A stretch of DNA of 64,000 nucleotides. Origin: Ptiloglossa arizonensis. Lineage: Eukaryota; Arthropoda; Insecta; Hymenoptera; Colletidae. The translations under genes and the position numbers were made by a program. Numbering within the stretch: position 1 is the first letter of the stretch; every line of letters starts with the position of its first letter. The notes under the pieces were generated by a model, which ran no database searches, was not told the origin of the DNA, and worked only from the letters and a program-made list of their open reading frames with translations. This document shows, piece by piece, positions 1-16,560 of this stretch. Location: contig NW_027479483.1 in assembly GCF_051014685.1 (NCBI RefSeq), positions 1-64,000 of the forward strand, read 5' to 3'.

Positions 1-3000
1 ACGTATAATAGCGTAGATAACGTATAAAGTATAACGTATAAAGTAAGTATAACGTATAAAGTATAACGTATAACGTATAAAGTATAACGTATAACGTATA
101 ACGTATAACGTATACGTATACGTATAACGTATAACGTATAACGTATAACGTATAACGTATAACGTAGTAACGTATAAGTATACGTATACGTATAACGTAT
201 AACGTATAACGTATAACGTATAACGTATAACGTATAACGTATAACGTATAACGTATAACGTATAACGTATAACGTATAAGTATAACGATAAAGTATACGT
301 ATAACGTATAACGTATACGTATAAACGTATAAAGTATAAACCTATAACGTATAACGTATAACGTATAAACGTATAACGTATAACGTAAACGTATAACGTA
401 TAACGTATAACGTATAGGGTATAACGTATAACGTATAACGTATAACGTATAACGTATAACGTATAACGGTATAACGTATAACGTATAACGTATAACGTAT
501 AACGTATAACGTTTAACGTATAACGTATAACGTATAACGTATAACGTATGACGTATAAGCTATAACGTATAACCTATAACGTATAACGTATAACATATAA
601 CGTATAACGTATAACGTATAACGTATAACGTATAACGTTCTAACGATATAACGTATACGTATAACGTATAACGTATAACGTATAAGTATACTATAACGTA
701 TAACGTATAACGTACTAACGTATATCGTATAACGTATAAACGTATAACGTATAACCGTTATAACGTATAACGTAAAACGTATAACGTATAACGTAAACGT
801 ATAACGTATAACGTATAACGTTTAACGTATAACGTATAACGTGTAAAGTATAACGTTATAACGTATAACGGTAGTATAAGTATAACGTATGACGTACAAC
901 GTGTGTCGTATACCTATAACGTACAACGTATAACGTATAACGTATAAGTATAACGTCTAACGTATAACGTATAACGTATAACGTATGACGTATCACGTAA
1001 TAGGTATTAACCTATAACGTATAACGTAAAAACGTATAACGTTACGTATAACGTATAACGTATAACGTATAACGTATAAACGTATAACGTATAACGTATA
1101 ACGTATAACGTATAACGTATAACGTAAACGTGTAACGTATAACGTATAACGTATGACGTACAACGTGTGTCGTATAACCCTATAACGTACAAACGTATAA
1201 CGTATAACGTATAACGTATAACGTATAACGGTATAACGTATAACGTATAACGTATAACGTATAACGTATAACGTATAACGTATAACGTATAACGTATAAC
1301 GTATAACGTATAACGTATAACGCATAACGTCCTAACGTATGACGTATCACGTATAAGGTATGACCTATAACGTATAACGTATAACGTATAACGTATAACG
1401 AATAGCGTTTAGGGTATAACGTATAACGTATAACGTATAACGTATAAAGTATAAACGTATAACGTATAACGTATAAACGTATACGTATAACGTATAACGT
1501 ATAACGTATAACGTATAACGTATAACGTATAACGTATAACGTATAACGTATAACGTATAACGTATAACGTATAACGTATAACGTATAACGTATAACGTAT
1601 AACGTATAACGTATACGTATAACGCATAACGTCTAACGTATGACGTATCACGTATAAGGTTATGACCTATAACGTATAACGTATAACGTATAACGTATAA
1701 CGAATAGCGTATAGTGTATAACGTATACGTATAACGTATAACATATAAAGTATAACGTATAACGTATAACGTATAACGTATAACGTATAACGTATACGTA
1801 TAACGTATAACGTATAACGTATAACGTATAACGTATAACGTATAAAGTATAACGTATAACGTATAACGTATAACGTATAACGTATAACGTATAACGTATA
1901 ACGTATAACGTATAACGTATAACGTATAACGTATAACGTATAACGTATAACGTATAACGTATAACGTATAACGTATAACGTATAACGTATAACGAATAGC
2001 GTATAGGGTATACGTATAACGTATAACGTATAACGTATAAAGTATAACGTATAACGTATAACCGTATAACGTATAACGTATAACGTATAACGTATAACGT
2101 ATAACGTATAACGCATAACGTCTAACGTATGACGTATCACGTATAAGGTATGAACTATAACGTATAACGTATAACGTATACGTATAACGTATAACGTATA
2201 AGTATAACGTATAACGTATAACGTATACGTATAACGTATAACGTATAACCGTATAACGTATAACGTATAAACGTACTATACGTATAACGTATTAACGAAT
2301 AACGTATAAACGTGTAACGTATAAACGCATAACGTCTAACGTATGACGTATCACGTATAAGGTATGACCTATAACGTATAACGTATAACGTATAACGTAT
2401 AACGAATAGCGTATAGGGTATAACGTATAACGTATAACGTATAACGTATAAAGTATAACGTATAACGTATACGTATAACGTATAACGTATAACGTATAAC
2501 GTATAACGTATAACGTATAACGTATAACGTATAACGTATAACGTATAACGTATAACGTATAACGTATAACGTAATAACGTATAACGTAAACGTATAACGT
2601 ATAACGTATAACGTATAACGTTATAACGTATAAGGTATAACGTATAACGTATAACGTATAAGGTATGACCTATAACGTATACGTATAACGGGTATAACGT
2701 ATAACGTATAACCTATAACGTATAACGTATAACGTATAACGTATAACGTATAACGTATAACGTATAACGTATAACGTATAGGGTATAACGTATAACGTAT
2801 ACCGTATAAAGTATAACGTATAACGTATAACGTATAACGTATTAACGTATAACGTATAACGTATAACGTTATAACGTATAACGTGTAACGTATAACGTAT
2901 AACGTATAACGTATAACGTATGACGTATCTACGTATAACGTATAACCTATAACGTATAACGTATAACGTATAACGTAACGATAAGTTATAACGTATAACG

Positions 3001-4134
3001 TATAACGTATACCGTATAACGTATAACGTAATTAACGTATAACGTATAACGTATAACGTATAACGTATAACGTATAACGTATAACGTATAACGTATAACG
3101 TATAACGTATAACGTAGGAACGTATACGTATAACGTATAAAGTATAACGTATAACGTACAACGTGTATCGTATAACCTATAACGTACAAACGTATAACGT
3201 ATAACATATAACGTATAACTTATAACGTATAACGGATAACGTATAACGTATAACGTATAACGTATAACGTATAACGTTAACGTATAACGTATAACGTATA
3301 ACGTATAACGTATAACGTATAACGTATAACGTATAACGTATAACGTATAACGTATACTATAACGTAAAACGTATGACGTATTACATATTACGTATAACGT
3401 ATAACGTATAACGTATAACGTATAACGTATAACGTATAACGTATAACGTATAACGTATACGTATAACCTATAACGTATATACGTATAACGTTATAACGTA
3501 TAACGTATAACGTATAACGTAGAACGTATACGTATAACGTAATAAAGTATAACGTATAACGTACAACGTGTATCGTATAACCTATAACGTACAACGTATA
3601 ACGTATATCATATAACGTATACGTATAACGTATAACGTATAACGTATAACGTATAACGTACAACGTGTATCGTATAACCTATAACGTACAACGTATAACG
3701 TATAACATATAACGTATAACGTATAACATATATCGTATAACGTAAAACGTATGACGTATTACATATTACGTATAACGTATAACGTATAACGTATAACGTA
3801 TAACGTATAACGTATAACGTATAACGTATAACGTATAACGTATAACGTACAACGTGTATCGTATAACCTATAACGTACAACGTATAACGTATAACATATA
3901 ACGTATAACGTATAACGTATAATGTATAACGTATAACGTATAACGTATAACGTATAACGTATAACGTATAACGTATAACGTATAACGTATAACGTATAAC
4001 GTATAACGTATAACGCATAAGGTCTAACGTATGACGTATCACGTATAAGGTATGACCTAAAACGTATAACGTATAACGTATAACGTATAACGTATAACGT
4101 ATAACGTATAACGTATAACGTATAACGTATAACG
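1..4134. repeat. ACGTATA satellite, indel-rich edge segment
   Basis: Tandem 7-bp satellite like the rest of the window, but the register is broken repeatedly by one- to few-base indels. Examples are the opening ataatagcgtagataacg, aagtaagtataacg near 50, cgtatacgtatacgtataacg-like runs near 110-125, and gttctaacgatataacg near 637. Type A substitution modules are still readable through the noise: cgcataacgtctaacg-type modules start near 1,321 (one extra c), 1,623 (an extra t further on), 2,112 (one c-to-a change) and 2,326 (clean). The last clear indel is a 6-bp unit (ttaacg) near 4,134. No gene is visible. Intact substitution markers with scattered indels fit sequencing or assembly error at a contig end better than old decay, but real array-edge decay is not excluded. 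Confidence 0.9.
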
Positions 4135-4502
4135 TTAACGTATAACGTATAACGTATAACGTATAACGTATAACGTATAACGTATAACGTATAACGTATA
4201 ACGTATAACGCATAACGTCTAACGTATGACGTATCACGTATAAGGTATGACCTATAACGTATAACGTATAACGTATAACGTATAACGAATAGCGTTTAGG
4301 GTATAACGTATAACGTATAACGTATAACGTATAAAGTATAACGTATAACGTATAACGTATAACGTATAACGTATAACGTATAACGTATAACGTATAACGT
4401 ATAACGTATAACGTATAACGTATAACGTATAACGTATAACGTATAACGTATAACGTATAACGTATAACGTATAACGTATAACGTATAACGTATAACGTAT
4501 AA

Positions 4503-7500
4503 CGCATAACGTCTAACGTATGACGTATCACGTATAAGGTATGGCCTATAACGTATAACGTATAACGTATAACGTATAACGAATAGCGTATAGGGTATAA
4601 CCTATAACGTATAACGTATAACGTACAAAGTATAACGTATAACGTATAACGTATAACGTATAACGTATAACGTATAACGTATAACGTATAACGTATAACG
4701 TATAACGTATAACGTATAACGTATAACTTGTAACGTATAACGTATAACGTATAACGTATAACGTATAACGTATAACGTATAACGTATAACGTATAACGTA
4801 TAACGTATAACGTATAACGTATAACGTATAACGTATAACGTATAACGTATAACGTATAACGTATAACGTATAACGTATAACGTATAACGTATAACGTATA
4901 ACGTATAACGTATAACGTATAAGGTATAACGTATAACGTATAACGTATAAGGTATGACCTATAACGTATAACGTATAACGTATAACGTATAACCTATAAC
5001 GTATAACGTATAACGTATAACGTATAACGTATAACGTATAACGTATAACGTATAACGTATAGGGTATAACGTATAACGTATACCGTATAAAGTATAACGT
5101 ATAACGTATAACGTATAACGTATAACGTATAACGTATAACGTATAACGTATAACGTGTAACGTATAACGTATAACGTATAACGTATAACGTATGACGTAT
5201 CACGTATAACGTATAACCTATAACGTATAACGTATAACGTATAACGTATAACGCATAAGTTATAACGTATAACGTATAACGTATACCGTATAACGTATAA
5301 CGTATAACGTATAACGTATAACGTATAACGTATAACGTATAACGTATAACGTATAACGTATAACGTATAACGTATAACGTATAACGTATAACGTAGAACG
5401 TATAACGTATAACGTATAAAGTATAACGTATAACGTACAACGTGTATCGTATAACCTATAACGTACAACGTATAACGTATAACATATAACGTATAACGTA
5501 TAACGTATAACGTATAACGTATAACGTATAACGTATAACGTATAACGTATAACGTATAACGTATAACGTATAACGTATAACGTATAACGTATAACGTATA
5601 ACGTATAACGTATAACGTATAACGTATAACGTATAACGTATAACGTAAAACGTATGACGTATTACATATTACGTATAACGTATAACGTATAACGTATAAC
5701 GTATAACGTATAACGTATAACGTATAACGTATAACCTATAACGTATAACGTATAACGTATAACGTATAACGTATAACGTATAACGTATAACGTATAACGT
5801 ATAACGTATAGGGTATAACGTATAACGTATACCGTATAAAGTATAACGTATAACGTATAACGTATTACGTATAACGTATAACGTATAACGTATAACGTAT
5901 AACGTGTAACGTATAACGTATAACGTATAACGTATAACGTATAACGTATAACGTATAACGTATAACGTATAACGTATAACGTATAACGTATAACGTATAA
6001 CGTATAACGTATAACGTATAACGTAAAACGTATGACGTATTACATATTACGTATAACGTATAACGTATAACGTATAACGTATAACGTATAACGTATAACG
6101 TATAACGTATAACGTATAACGTATAACGTATAACGTATAACGTATAACGTATAACGTATAACGTATAACGTATAACGTATAACGTATAACGTATAACGCA
6201 TAACGTCTAACGTATGACGTATCACGTATAAGGTATGACCTATAACGTATAACGTATAACGTATAACGTATAACGTATAACGTATAACGTATAACGTATA
6301 ACGTATAACGTATAACGTATAACGTATAACGTATAACGTATAACGTATAACGTATAACGTATAACGTATAACGTATAACGTATAACGTATAACGTATAAC
6401 GTATAACGTATAACGTATAACGCATAACGTCTAACGTATGACGTATCACGTATAAGGTATGACCTATAACGTATAACGTATAACGTATAACGTATAACGA
6501 ATAGCGTTTAGGGTATAACGTATAACGTATAACGTATAACGTATAAAGTATAGCGTATAACGTATAACGTATAACGTATAACGTATAACGTATAACGTAT
6601 AACGTATAACGTATAACGTATAACGTATAACGTATAACGTATAACGTATAACGTATAACGTATAACGTATAACGTATAACGTATAACGTATAACGTATAA
6701 CGTATAACGTATAACGTATAACGTATAACGTATAACGTATAACGTATAACGTATAACGTATAACGTATAACGTATAACGTATAACGTATAACGTATAACG
6801 TATAACGTATAACGTATAACGTATAACGTATAACGTATAACGTATAACGTATAAGGTATAACGTATAACGTATAACGTATAAGGTATGACCTATAACGTA
6901 TAACGTATAACGTATAACGTATAACCTATAACGTATAACGTATAACGTATAACGTATAACGTATAACGTATAACGTATAACGTATAACGTATAGGGTATA
7001 ACGTATAACGTATACCGTATAAAGTATAACGTATAACGTATAACGTATAACGTATAACGTATAACGTATAACGTATAACGTATAACGTGTAACGTATAAC
7101 GTATAACGTATAACGTATAACGTATGACGTATCACGTATAACGTATAACCTATAACGTATAACGTATAACGTATAACGTATAACGCATAAGTTATAACGT
7201 ATAACGTATAACGTATACCGTATAACGTATAACGTATAACGTATAACGTATAACGTATAACGTATAACGTATAACGTATAACGTATAACGTATAACGTAT
7301 AACGTATAACGTATAACGTATAACGTAGAACGTATAACGTATAACGTATAAAGTATAACGTATAACGTACAACGTGTATCGTATAACCTATAACGTACAA
7401 CGTATAACGTATAACATATAACGTATAACGTATAACGTATAACGTATAACGTATAACGTATAACGTATAACGTATAACGTATAACGTATAACGTATAACG

Positions 7501-8350
7501 TATAACGTATAACGTATAACGTATAACGTATAACGTATAACGTATAACGTATAACGTATAACGTATAACGTATAACGTAAAACGTATGACGTATTACATA
7601 TTACGTATAACGTATAACGTATAACGTATAACGTATAACGTATAACGTATAACGTATAACATATAACGTATAACGTATAACGTATAACCTATAACGTATA
7701 ACGTATAACGTATAACGTATAACGTATAACGTATAACGTATAACGTATAACGTATAACGTATAGGGTATAACGTATAACGTATACCGTATAAAGTATAAC
7801 GTATAACGTATAACGTATTACGTATAACGTATAACGTATAACGTATAACGTATAACGTGTAACGTATAACGTATAACGTATAACGTATAACGTATAACGT
7901 ATAACGTATAACGTATAACGTATAACGTATAACGTATAACGTATAACGTATAACGTATAACGTATAACGTATAACGTAAAACGTATGACGTATTACATAT
8001 TACGTATAACGTATAACGTATAACGTATAACGTATAACGTATAACGTATAACGTATAACGTATAACGTATAACGTATAACGTATAACGTATAACGTATAA
8101 CGTATAACGTATAACGTATAACGTATAACGTATAACGTATAACGCATAACGTCTAACGTATGACGTATCACGTATAAGGTATGACCTATAACGTATAACG
8201 TATAACGTATAACGTATAACGAATAGCGTTTAGGGTATAACGTATAACGTATAACGTATAACGTATAAAGTATAGCGTATAACGTATAACGTATAACGTA
8301 TAACGTATAACGTATAACGTATAACGTATAACGTATAACGTATAACGTAT
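4503..8350. repeat. Tandem pair of ~1.93-kb higher-order repeats in type A
   Basis: Two adjacent copies carry the same ordered variants. The aaggtataacg marker occurs at 4,921 and 6,853 and the cgtaaaacg marker at 5,644 and 7,576, both 1,932 bp apart (276 units). Flanking markers are displaced by 1,918 bp (cgcataacg at 4,503 and 6,421) and 1,953 bp (aacctataacg near 5,735 and 7,688). The copies therefore differ only by whole units. This is the pattern left by unequal exchange in a register-constrained array. Outer limits are approximate. Confidence 0.75.
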
Positions 8351-11300
8351 AACGTATAACGTATAACGTATAACGTATAACGTATAACGTATAACGTATA
8401 ACGTATAACGTATAACGTATAACGTATAACGTATAACGCATAACGTCTAACGTATGACGTATCACGTATAAGGTATGACCTATAACGTATAACGTATAAC
8501 GTATAACGTATAACGAATAGCGTATAGGGTATAACGTATAACGTATAACGTATAACGTATAAAGTATAACGTATAACGTATAACGTATAACGTATAACGT
8601 ATAACGTATAACGTATAACGTATAACGTATAACGTATAACGTATAACGTATAACGTATAACTTGTAACGTATAACGTATAACGTACAACGTATAACGTAT
8701 AACGTATAACGTATAACGTATAACGTATAACGTATAACGTATAACGTATAACGTATAACGTATAACGTATTACGTATAACGTATAACGTATAACGTATAA
8801 CGTATAACGTATAACGTATAACGTATAACGTATAACGTATAACGTATAACGTATAACGTATAACGTATAACGTATAACGCATAACGTCTAACGTATGACG
8901 TATCACGTATAAGGTATGACCTATAACGTATAACGTATAACGTATAACGTATAACGTATAACGTATAGTGAATAACGTATAACGTGTAACGTAAAGCGCA
9001 TAACGTATCACGTATAACGTATAACGTATAACGTATAACGTATAACGTATAACGTATAACGTATAACATATAACGTATAACGTATAACGTATAACGTATA
9101 ACGTATAACGTATAACGTATAACGTATAACGTATAACGTATAACGTATAACGTATAACGTATAACGTATAACGTATAACGCATAACGTCTAACGTATGAC
9201 GTATCACGTATAAGGTATGACCTATAACGTATAACGTATAACGTAAAACGTATGACGTATTACATATTACGTATAACGTATAACGTATAACGTATAACGT
9301 ATAACGTATAACGTATAACGTATAACGTATAACGTATAACGTATAACGTATAACGTATAACGTATAACGTATAACGTATAACGTATAACGTATAACGTAT
9401 AACGTATAACGCATAACGTCTAACGTATGACGTATCACGTATAAGGTATGACCTATAACGTATAACGTATAACGTATAACGTATAACGAATAGCGTTTAG
9501 GGTATAACGTATAACGTATAACGTATAACGTATAAAGTATAGCGTATAACGTATAACGTATAACGTATAACGTATAACGTATAACGTATAACGTATAACG
9601 TATAACGTATAACGTATAACGTATAACGTATAACGTATAACGTATAACGTATAACGTATAACGTATAACGTATAACGTATAACGTATAACGTATAACGTA
9701 TAACGTATAACGTATAACGTATAACGTATAACGTATAACGTATAACGTATAACGTATAACGTAAAACGTATGACGTATTACATATTACGTATAACGTATA
9801 ACGTATAACGTATAACGTATAACGTATAACGTATAACGTATAACGTATAACGTATAACGTATAACCTATAACGTATAACGTATAACGTATAACGTATAAC
9901 GTATAACGTATAACGTATAACGTATAACGTATAACGTATAGGGTATAACGTATAACGTATAACGAATAGCGTATAGGGTATAACGTATAACGTATAACGT
10001 ATAACGTATAAAGTATAACGTATAACGTATAACGTATAACGTATAACGTATAACGTATAACGTATAACGTATAACGTATAACGTATAACGTATAACGTAT
10101 AACGTATAACTTGTAACGTATAACGTATAACGTACAACGTATAACGTATAACGTATAACGTATAACGTATAACGTATAACGTATAACGTATAACGTATAA
10201 CGTATAACGTATAACGTATAACGTATAACGTATAACGTATAACGTATAACGTATAACGTATAACGTATAACGTATAACGTATAACGTATAACGTATAACG
10301 TATAACGTATAACGTATAACGCATAACGTCTAACGTATGACGTATCACGTATAAGGTATGACCTATAACGTATAACGTATAACGTATAACGTATAACGTA
10401 TAACGTATAGTGAATAACGTATAACGTGTAACGTAAAGCGCATAACGTATCACGTATAACGTATAACGTATAACGTATAACGTATAACGTATAACGTATA
10501 ACGTATAACATATAACGTATAACGTATAACGTATAACGTATAACGTATAACGTATAACGTATAACGTATAACGTATAACGTATAACGTATAACGTATAAC
10601 GTATAACGTATAACGTATAACGCATAACGTCTAACGTATGACGTATCACGTATAAGGTATGACCTATAACGTATAACGTATAACGTATAACGTATAACGA
10701 ATAGCGTTTAGGGTATAACGTATAACGTATAACGTATAACGTATAAAGTATAGCGTATAACGTATAACGTATAACGTATAACGTATAACGTATAACGTAT
10801 AACGTATAACGTATAACGTATAACGTATAACGTATAACGTATAACGTATAACGTATAACGTATAACGTATAACGTATAACGTATAACGTATAACGTATAA
10901 CGTATAACGTATAACGTATAACGTATAACGTATAACGTATAACGTATAACGTATAACGTATAACGTATAACGTAAAACGTATGACGTATTACATATTACG
11001 TATAACGTATAACGTATAACGTATAACGTATAACGTATAACGTATAACGTATAACGTATAACGTATAACGTATAACGTATAACCTATAACGTATAAGGTA
11101 TGACCTATAACGTATAACGTATAACGTATAACGTATAACGAATAGCGTTTAGGGTATAACGTATAACGTATAACGTATAACGTATAAAGTATAGCGTATA
11201 ACGTATAACGTATAACGTATAACGTATAACGTATAACGTATAACGTATAACGTATAACGTATAACGTATAACGTATAACGTATAACGTATAACGTATAAC

Positions 11301-12900
11301 GTATAACGTATAACGTATAACGTATAACGTATAACGTATAACGTATAACGTATAACGTATAACGTATAACGTATAACGTATAACGTATAACGTATAACGT
11401 ATAACGTATAACGTATAACGTATAACGTAAAACGTATGACGTATTACATATTACGTATAACGTATAACGTATAACGTATAACGTATAACGTATAACGTAT
11501 AACGTATAACGTATAACGTATAACGTATAACCTATAACGTATAACGTATAACGTATAACGTATAACGTATAACGTATAACGTATAACGTATAACGTATAA
11601 CGTATAGGGTATAACGTATAACGTATACCGTATAAAGTATAACGTATAACGTATAACGTATTACGTATAACGTATAACGTATAACGTATAACGTATAACG
11701 TGTAACGTATAACGTATAACGTATAACGTATAACGTATAACGTATAACGTATAACGTATAACGTATAACGTATAACGTATAACGTATAACGTATAACGTA
11801 TAACGTATAACGTATAACGTAAAACGTATGACGTATTACATATTACGTATAACGTATAACGTATAACGTATAACGTATAACGTATAACGTATAACGTATA
11901 ACGTATAACGTATAACGTATAACGTATAACGTATAACGTATAACGTATAACGTATAACGTATAACGTATAACGTATAACGTATAACGCATAACGTCTAAC
12001 GTATGACGTATCACGTATAAGGTATGACCTATAACGTATAACGTATAACGTATAACGTATAACGAATAGCGTTTAGGGTATAACGTATAACGTATAACGT
12101 ATAACGTATAAAGTATAGCGTATAACGTATAACGTATAACGTATAACGTATAACGTATAACGTATAACGTATAACGTATAACGTATAACGTATAACGTAT
12201 AACGTATAACGTATAACGTATAACGTATAACGTATAACGTATAACGTATAACGTATAACGTATAACGTATAACGTATAACGCATAACGTCTAACGTATGA
12301 CGTATCACGTATAAGGTATGACCTATAACGTATAACGTATAACGTATAACGTATAACGAATAGCGTATAGGGTATAACGTATAACGTATAACGTATAACG
12401 TATAAAGTATAACGTATAACGTATAACGTATAACGTATAACGTATAACGTATAACGTATAACGTATAACGTATAACGTATAACGTATAACGTATAACGTA
12501 TAACGTATAACGTATAACTTGTAACGTATAACGTATAACGTACAACGTATAACGTATAACGTATAACGTATAACGTATAACGTATAACGTATAACGTATA
12601 ACGTATAACGTATAACGTATAACGTATAACGTATAACGTATAACGTATAACGTATAACGTATAACGTATAACGTATAACGTATAACGTATAACGTATAAC
12701 GTATAACGTATAACGTATAACGTATAACGTATAACGTATAACGCATAACGTCTAACGTATGACGTATCACGTATAAGGTATGACCTATAACGTATAACGT
12801 ATAACGTATAACGTATAACGTATAACGTATAGTGAATAACGTATAACGTGTAACGTAAAGCGCATAACGTATCACGTATAACGTATAACGTATAACGTAT
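7800..12900. repeat. Dispersed duplicate blocks about 3.84-3.86 kb apart in type A
   Basis: The ordered variant string near 7,818-9,011 recurs near 11,661-12,875, displaced by about 3,843 bp at one end and 3,864 bp at the other, both multiples of 7. Shared marks include gaatagcgtttaggg modules, aacttgtaacg, cgcataacgtctaacg modules and gtatagtgaataacg. The material between contains further partial copies (gtatagtg modules also near 10,405 and 13,845). This is higher-order structure by segmental duplication; boundaries were judged by eye. Confidence 0.6.
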
Positions 12901-15900
12901 AACGTATAACGTATAACGTATAACGTATAACGTATAACGTATAACGTATAACGTATAACGTATAACGTATAACGTATAACGTATAACGTATAACGTATAA
13001 CGTATAACGTATAACGTATAACGCATAACGTCTAACGTATGACGTATCACGTATAAGGTATGACCTATAACGTATAACGTATAACGTATAACGTATAACG
13101 AATAGCGTTTAGGGTATAACGTATAACGTATAACGTATAACGTATAAAGTATAGCGTATAACGTATAACGTATAACGTATAACGTATAACGTATAACGTA
13201 TAACGTATAACGTATAACGTATAACGTATAACGTATAACGTATAACGTATAACGTATAACGTATAACGTATAACGTATAACGTATAACGTATAACGTATA
13301 ACGTATAACGCATAACGTCTAACGTATGACGTATCACGTATAAGGTATGACCTATAACGTATAACGTATAACGTATAACGTATAACGAATAGCGTATAGG
13401 GTATAACGTATAACGTATAACGTATAACGTATAAAGTATAACGTATAACGTATAACGTATAACGTATAACGTATAACGTATAACGTATAACGTATAACGT
13501 ATAACGTATAACGTATAACGTATAACGTATAACTTGTAACGTATAACGTATAACGTACAACGTATAACGTATAACGTATAACGTATAACGTATAACGTAT
13601 AACGTATAACGTATAACGTATAACGTATAACGTATAACGTATAACGTATAACGTATAACGTATAACGTATAACGTATAACGTATAACGTATAACGTATAA
13701 CGTATAACGTATAACGTATAACGTATAACGTATAACGTATAACGTATAACGTATAACGCATAACGTCTAACGTATGACGTATCACGTATAAGGTATGACC
13801 TATAACGTATAACGTATAACGTATAACGTATAACGTATAACGTATAGTGAATAACGTATAACGTGTAACGTAAAGCGCATAACGTATCACGTATAACGTA
13901 TAACGTATAACGTATAACGTATAACGTATAACGTATAACGTATAACGTATAACGAATAGCGTTTAGGGTATAACGTATAACGTATAACGTATAACGTATA
14001 AAGTATAACGTATAACGTATAACGTATAACGTATAACGTATAACGTATAACGTATAACGTATAACGTATAACGTATAACGTATAACGTATAACGTATAGC
14101 GTATAACGTATAACGTATAACGTATAACGTATAACGTATAACGTATAACGTATAACGTATAACGCATAACGTCTAACGTATGACGTATCACGTATAAGGT
14201 ATGACCTATAACGTATAACGTATAACGTATAACGTATAACGAATAGCGTATAGGGTATAACGTATAACGTATAACGTATAACGTATAAAGTATAACGTAT
14301 AACGTATAACGTATAACGTATAACGTATAACGTATAACGTATAACATATAACGTATAACGTATAACGTATAACGTATAACTTGTAACGTATAACGTATAA
14401 CGTATAACGTATAACGTATAACGTATAACGTATAACGTATACCGTATAACGTATAACGTATAACGTATAACGTATAACGTATAACGTATAACGTATAACG
14501 TATAACGTATAACGTATAACGTATAACGTATAACGTATAACGTATAACGTATAACGTATAACGTATAACGTATAACGTATAACGTATAACGTAGAACGTA
14601 TAACGTATAACGTATAAAGTATAACGTATAACGTACAACGTGTATCGTATAACCTATAACGTACAACGTATAACGTATAACATATAACGTATAACGTATA
14701 ACGTATAACGTATAACGTATAACGTATAACGTATAACGTATAACGTATAACGTATAACGTATAACGTATAACGTATAACGTATAACGTATAACGTATAAC
14801 GTATAACGTATAACGTATAACGTATAACGTATAACGTATAACGTATAACGTAAAACGTATGACGTATTACATATTACGTATAACGTATAACGTATAACGT
14901 ATAACGTATAACGTATAACGTATAACGTATAACGTATAACGTATAACGTATAACCTATAACGTATAACGTATAACGTATAACGTATAACGTATAACGTAT
15001 AACGTATAACGTATAACGTATAGGGTATAACGTATAACGTATACCGTATAAAGTATAACGTATAACGTATAACGTATAACGTATAACGTATAACGTATAA
15101 CGTATAACGTATAACGTATAACGTGTAACGTATAACGTATAACGTATAACGTATAACGTATAACGTATAACGTATAACGTATAACGTATAACGTATAACG
15201 TATAACGTATAACGTATAACGTATAACGTATAACGTATAACGTAAAACGTATGACGTATTACATATTACGTATAACGTATAACGTATAACGTATAACGTA
15301 TAACGTATAACGTATAACGTATAACGTATAACGTATAACGTATAACGTATAACGTATAACGTATAACGTATTACGTATAACGTATAACGTATAACGTATA
15401 ACGTATGACGTATCACGTATAAGGTATGACCTATAACGTATAACGTATAACGTATAACGTATAACCTATAACGTATAACGTATAACGTATAACCTATAAC
15501 GTATAACGTATTACGTATAACGTATAACGTATAACGTATAACGTATGACGTATCACGTATAAGGTATGACCTATAACGTATAACGTATAACGTATAACGT
15601 ATAACCTATAACGTATAACGTATAACGTATAACCTATAACGTATAACGTATAACGTATTACGTATAACGTATAACGTATAGGGTATAACGTATAACGTAT
15701 ACCGTATAAAGTATAACGTATGACGTATAACGTATAACTTATAACGTATAACGTATAACGTATAACGTATAACGTATAACGTATAACGTATAACGTATAA
15801 CGTATAACGTATAACGTATAACGTATAACGTATAACGTATAACGTATAACGTATAACGTATAACGTATAACGTATAACGTATAACGTATAACGTATAACG

Positions 15901-16199
15901 TATAACCTATAACGTACAACGTATAACGTATAACGTATAACGTATAACGTACAACGTATAACGTATAATGTATAACGTATAACGTATAACGTATAACGTA
16001 TAACGTATAACGTATAACGTATAACGTATAACGTATAACGTATAACGTATAACGTATAACGTATAACGTATTACGTATAACGTATAACGTATAACGTAAA
16101 ACGTATAACGTATAACGTATAACGTATAACGTATAACGTATAACGTATAACGTATAACGTATAACGTATAACGTATAACGTATAACGTATAACGTATAA

Positions 16200-16560
16200 C
16201 CCATAACGTATAACGCCTAGCGTGTAACGAAGAACGTATAACGAATAACGTATAACCAATAACGTATAACGTATTACGTGAAACCTATAACGTCTAACGT
16301 ATAACGTATAACATATATCGTATAACGTATAACGTATAACGTATAACGTATAACGTGTAACGAAGAACGTATAACGAATAACGTGTAACGTATAATGTAT
16401 AACGTATAACGTATAACGTAAAACGTATAACGTATAACGTATAAGGTATAACGTATAACGTATAACGTATAACGTATGACTTATAACGTATGACTTATAA
16501 CGTATAACGTATAACGCATAACGTATAACGTATAACGCACAACGTATAACGCACAACGTA
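16200..16560. repeat. Type B island inside type A array
   Basis: A block of about 360 bp opens with cccataacg and cgcctagcgtgtaacg, continues through cgtgaaacctataacg and aacatatatcg, and ends with paired gcacaacg units. These are type B variants. The same string recurs at 19,196-19,556, exactly 2,996 bp (428 units) away, and I see no difference between the two copies by eye. Type A resumes after 16,560. The island looks like a copy of the start of the main B array left behind by duplication or exchange. Confidence 0.75.

Larger units (their letters stand above)
4135..16199. repeat. ACGTATA satellite, type A higher-order array
   Basis: Uninterrupted 7-bp array in constant register: unit starts sampled at 4,204, 5,044, 8,040 and 12,058 all have the same remainder modulo 7. 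Variation is by substitution, grouped into recurring modules: cgcataacgtctaacg followed by gtatgacgtatcacg and aaggtatgacc; gaatagcgt(a/t)taggg followed about five units later by aaagtat(a/g)(a/g)cg; cgtatgacgtattacata; aacttgtaacg; and gtatagtgaataacg followed by gtaaagcgcataacg. Modules are separated by runs of perfect units, the longest about 42 units (roughly 6,556-6,852). Several modules form longer duplicated blocks. No gene is visible on either strand; minus-strand open frames are stop-free repeat reads. Type names are mine and rest on shared variants read by eye. Confidence 0.92.
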
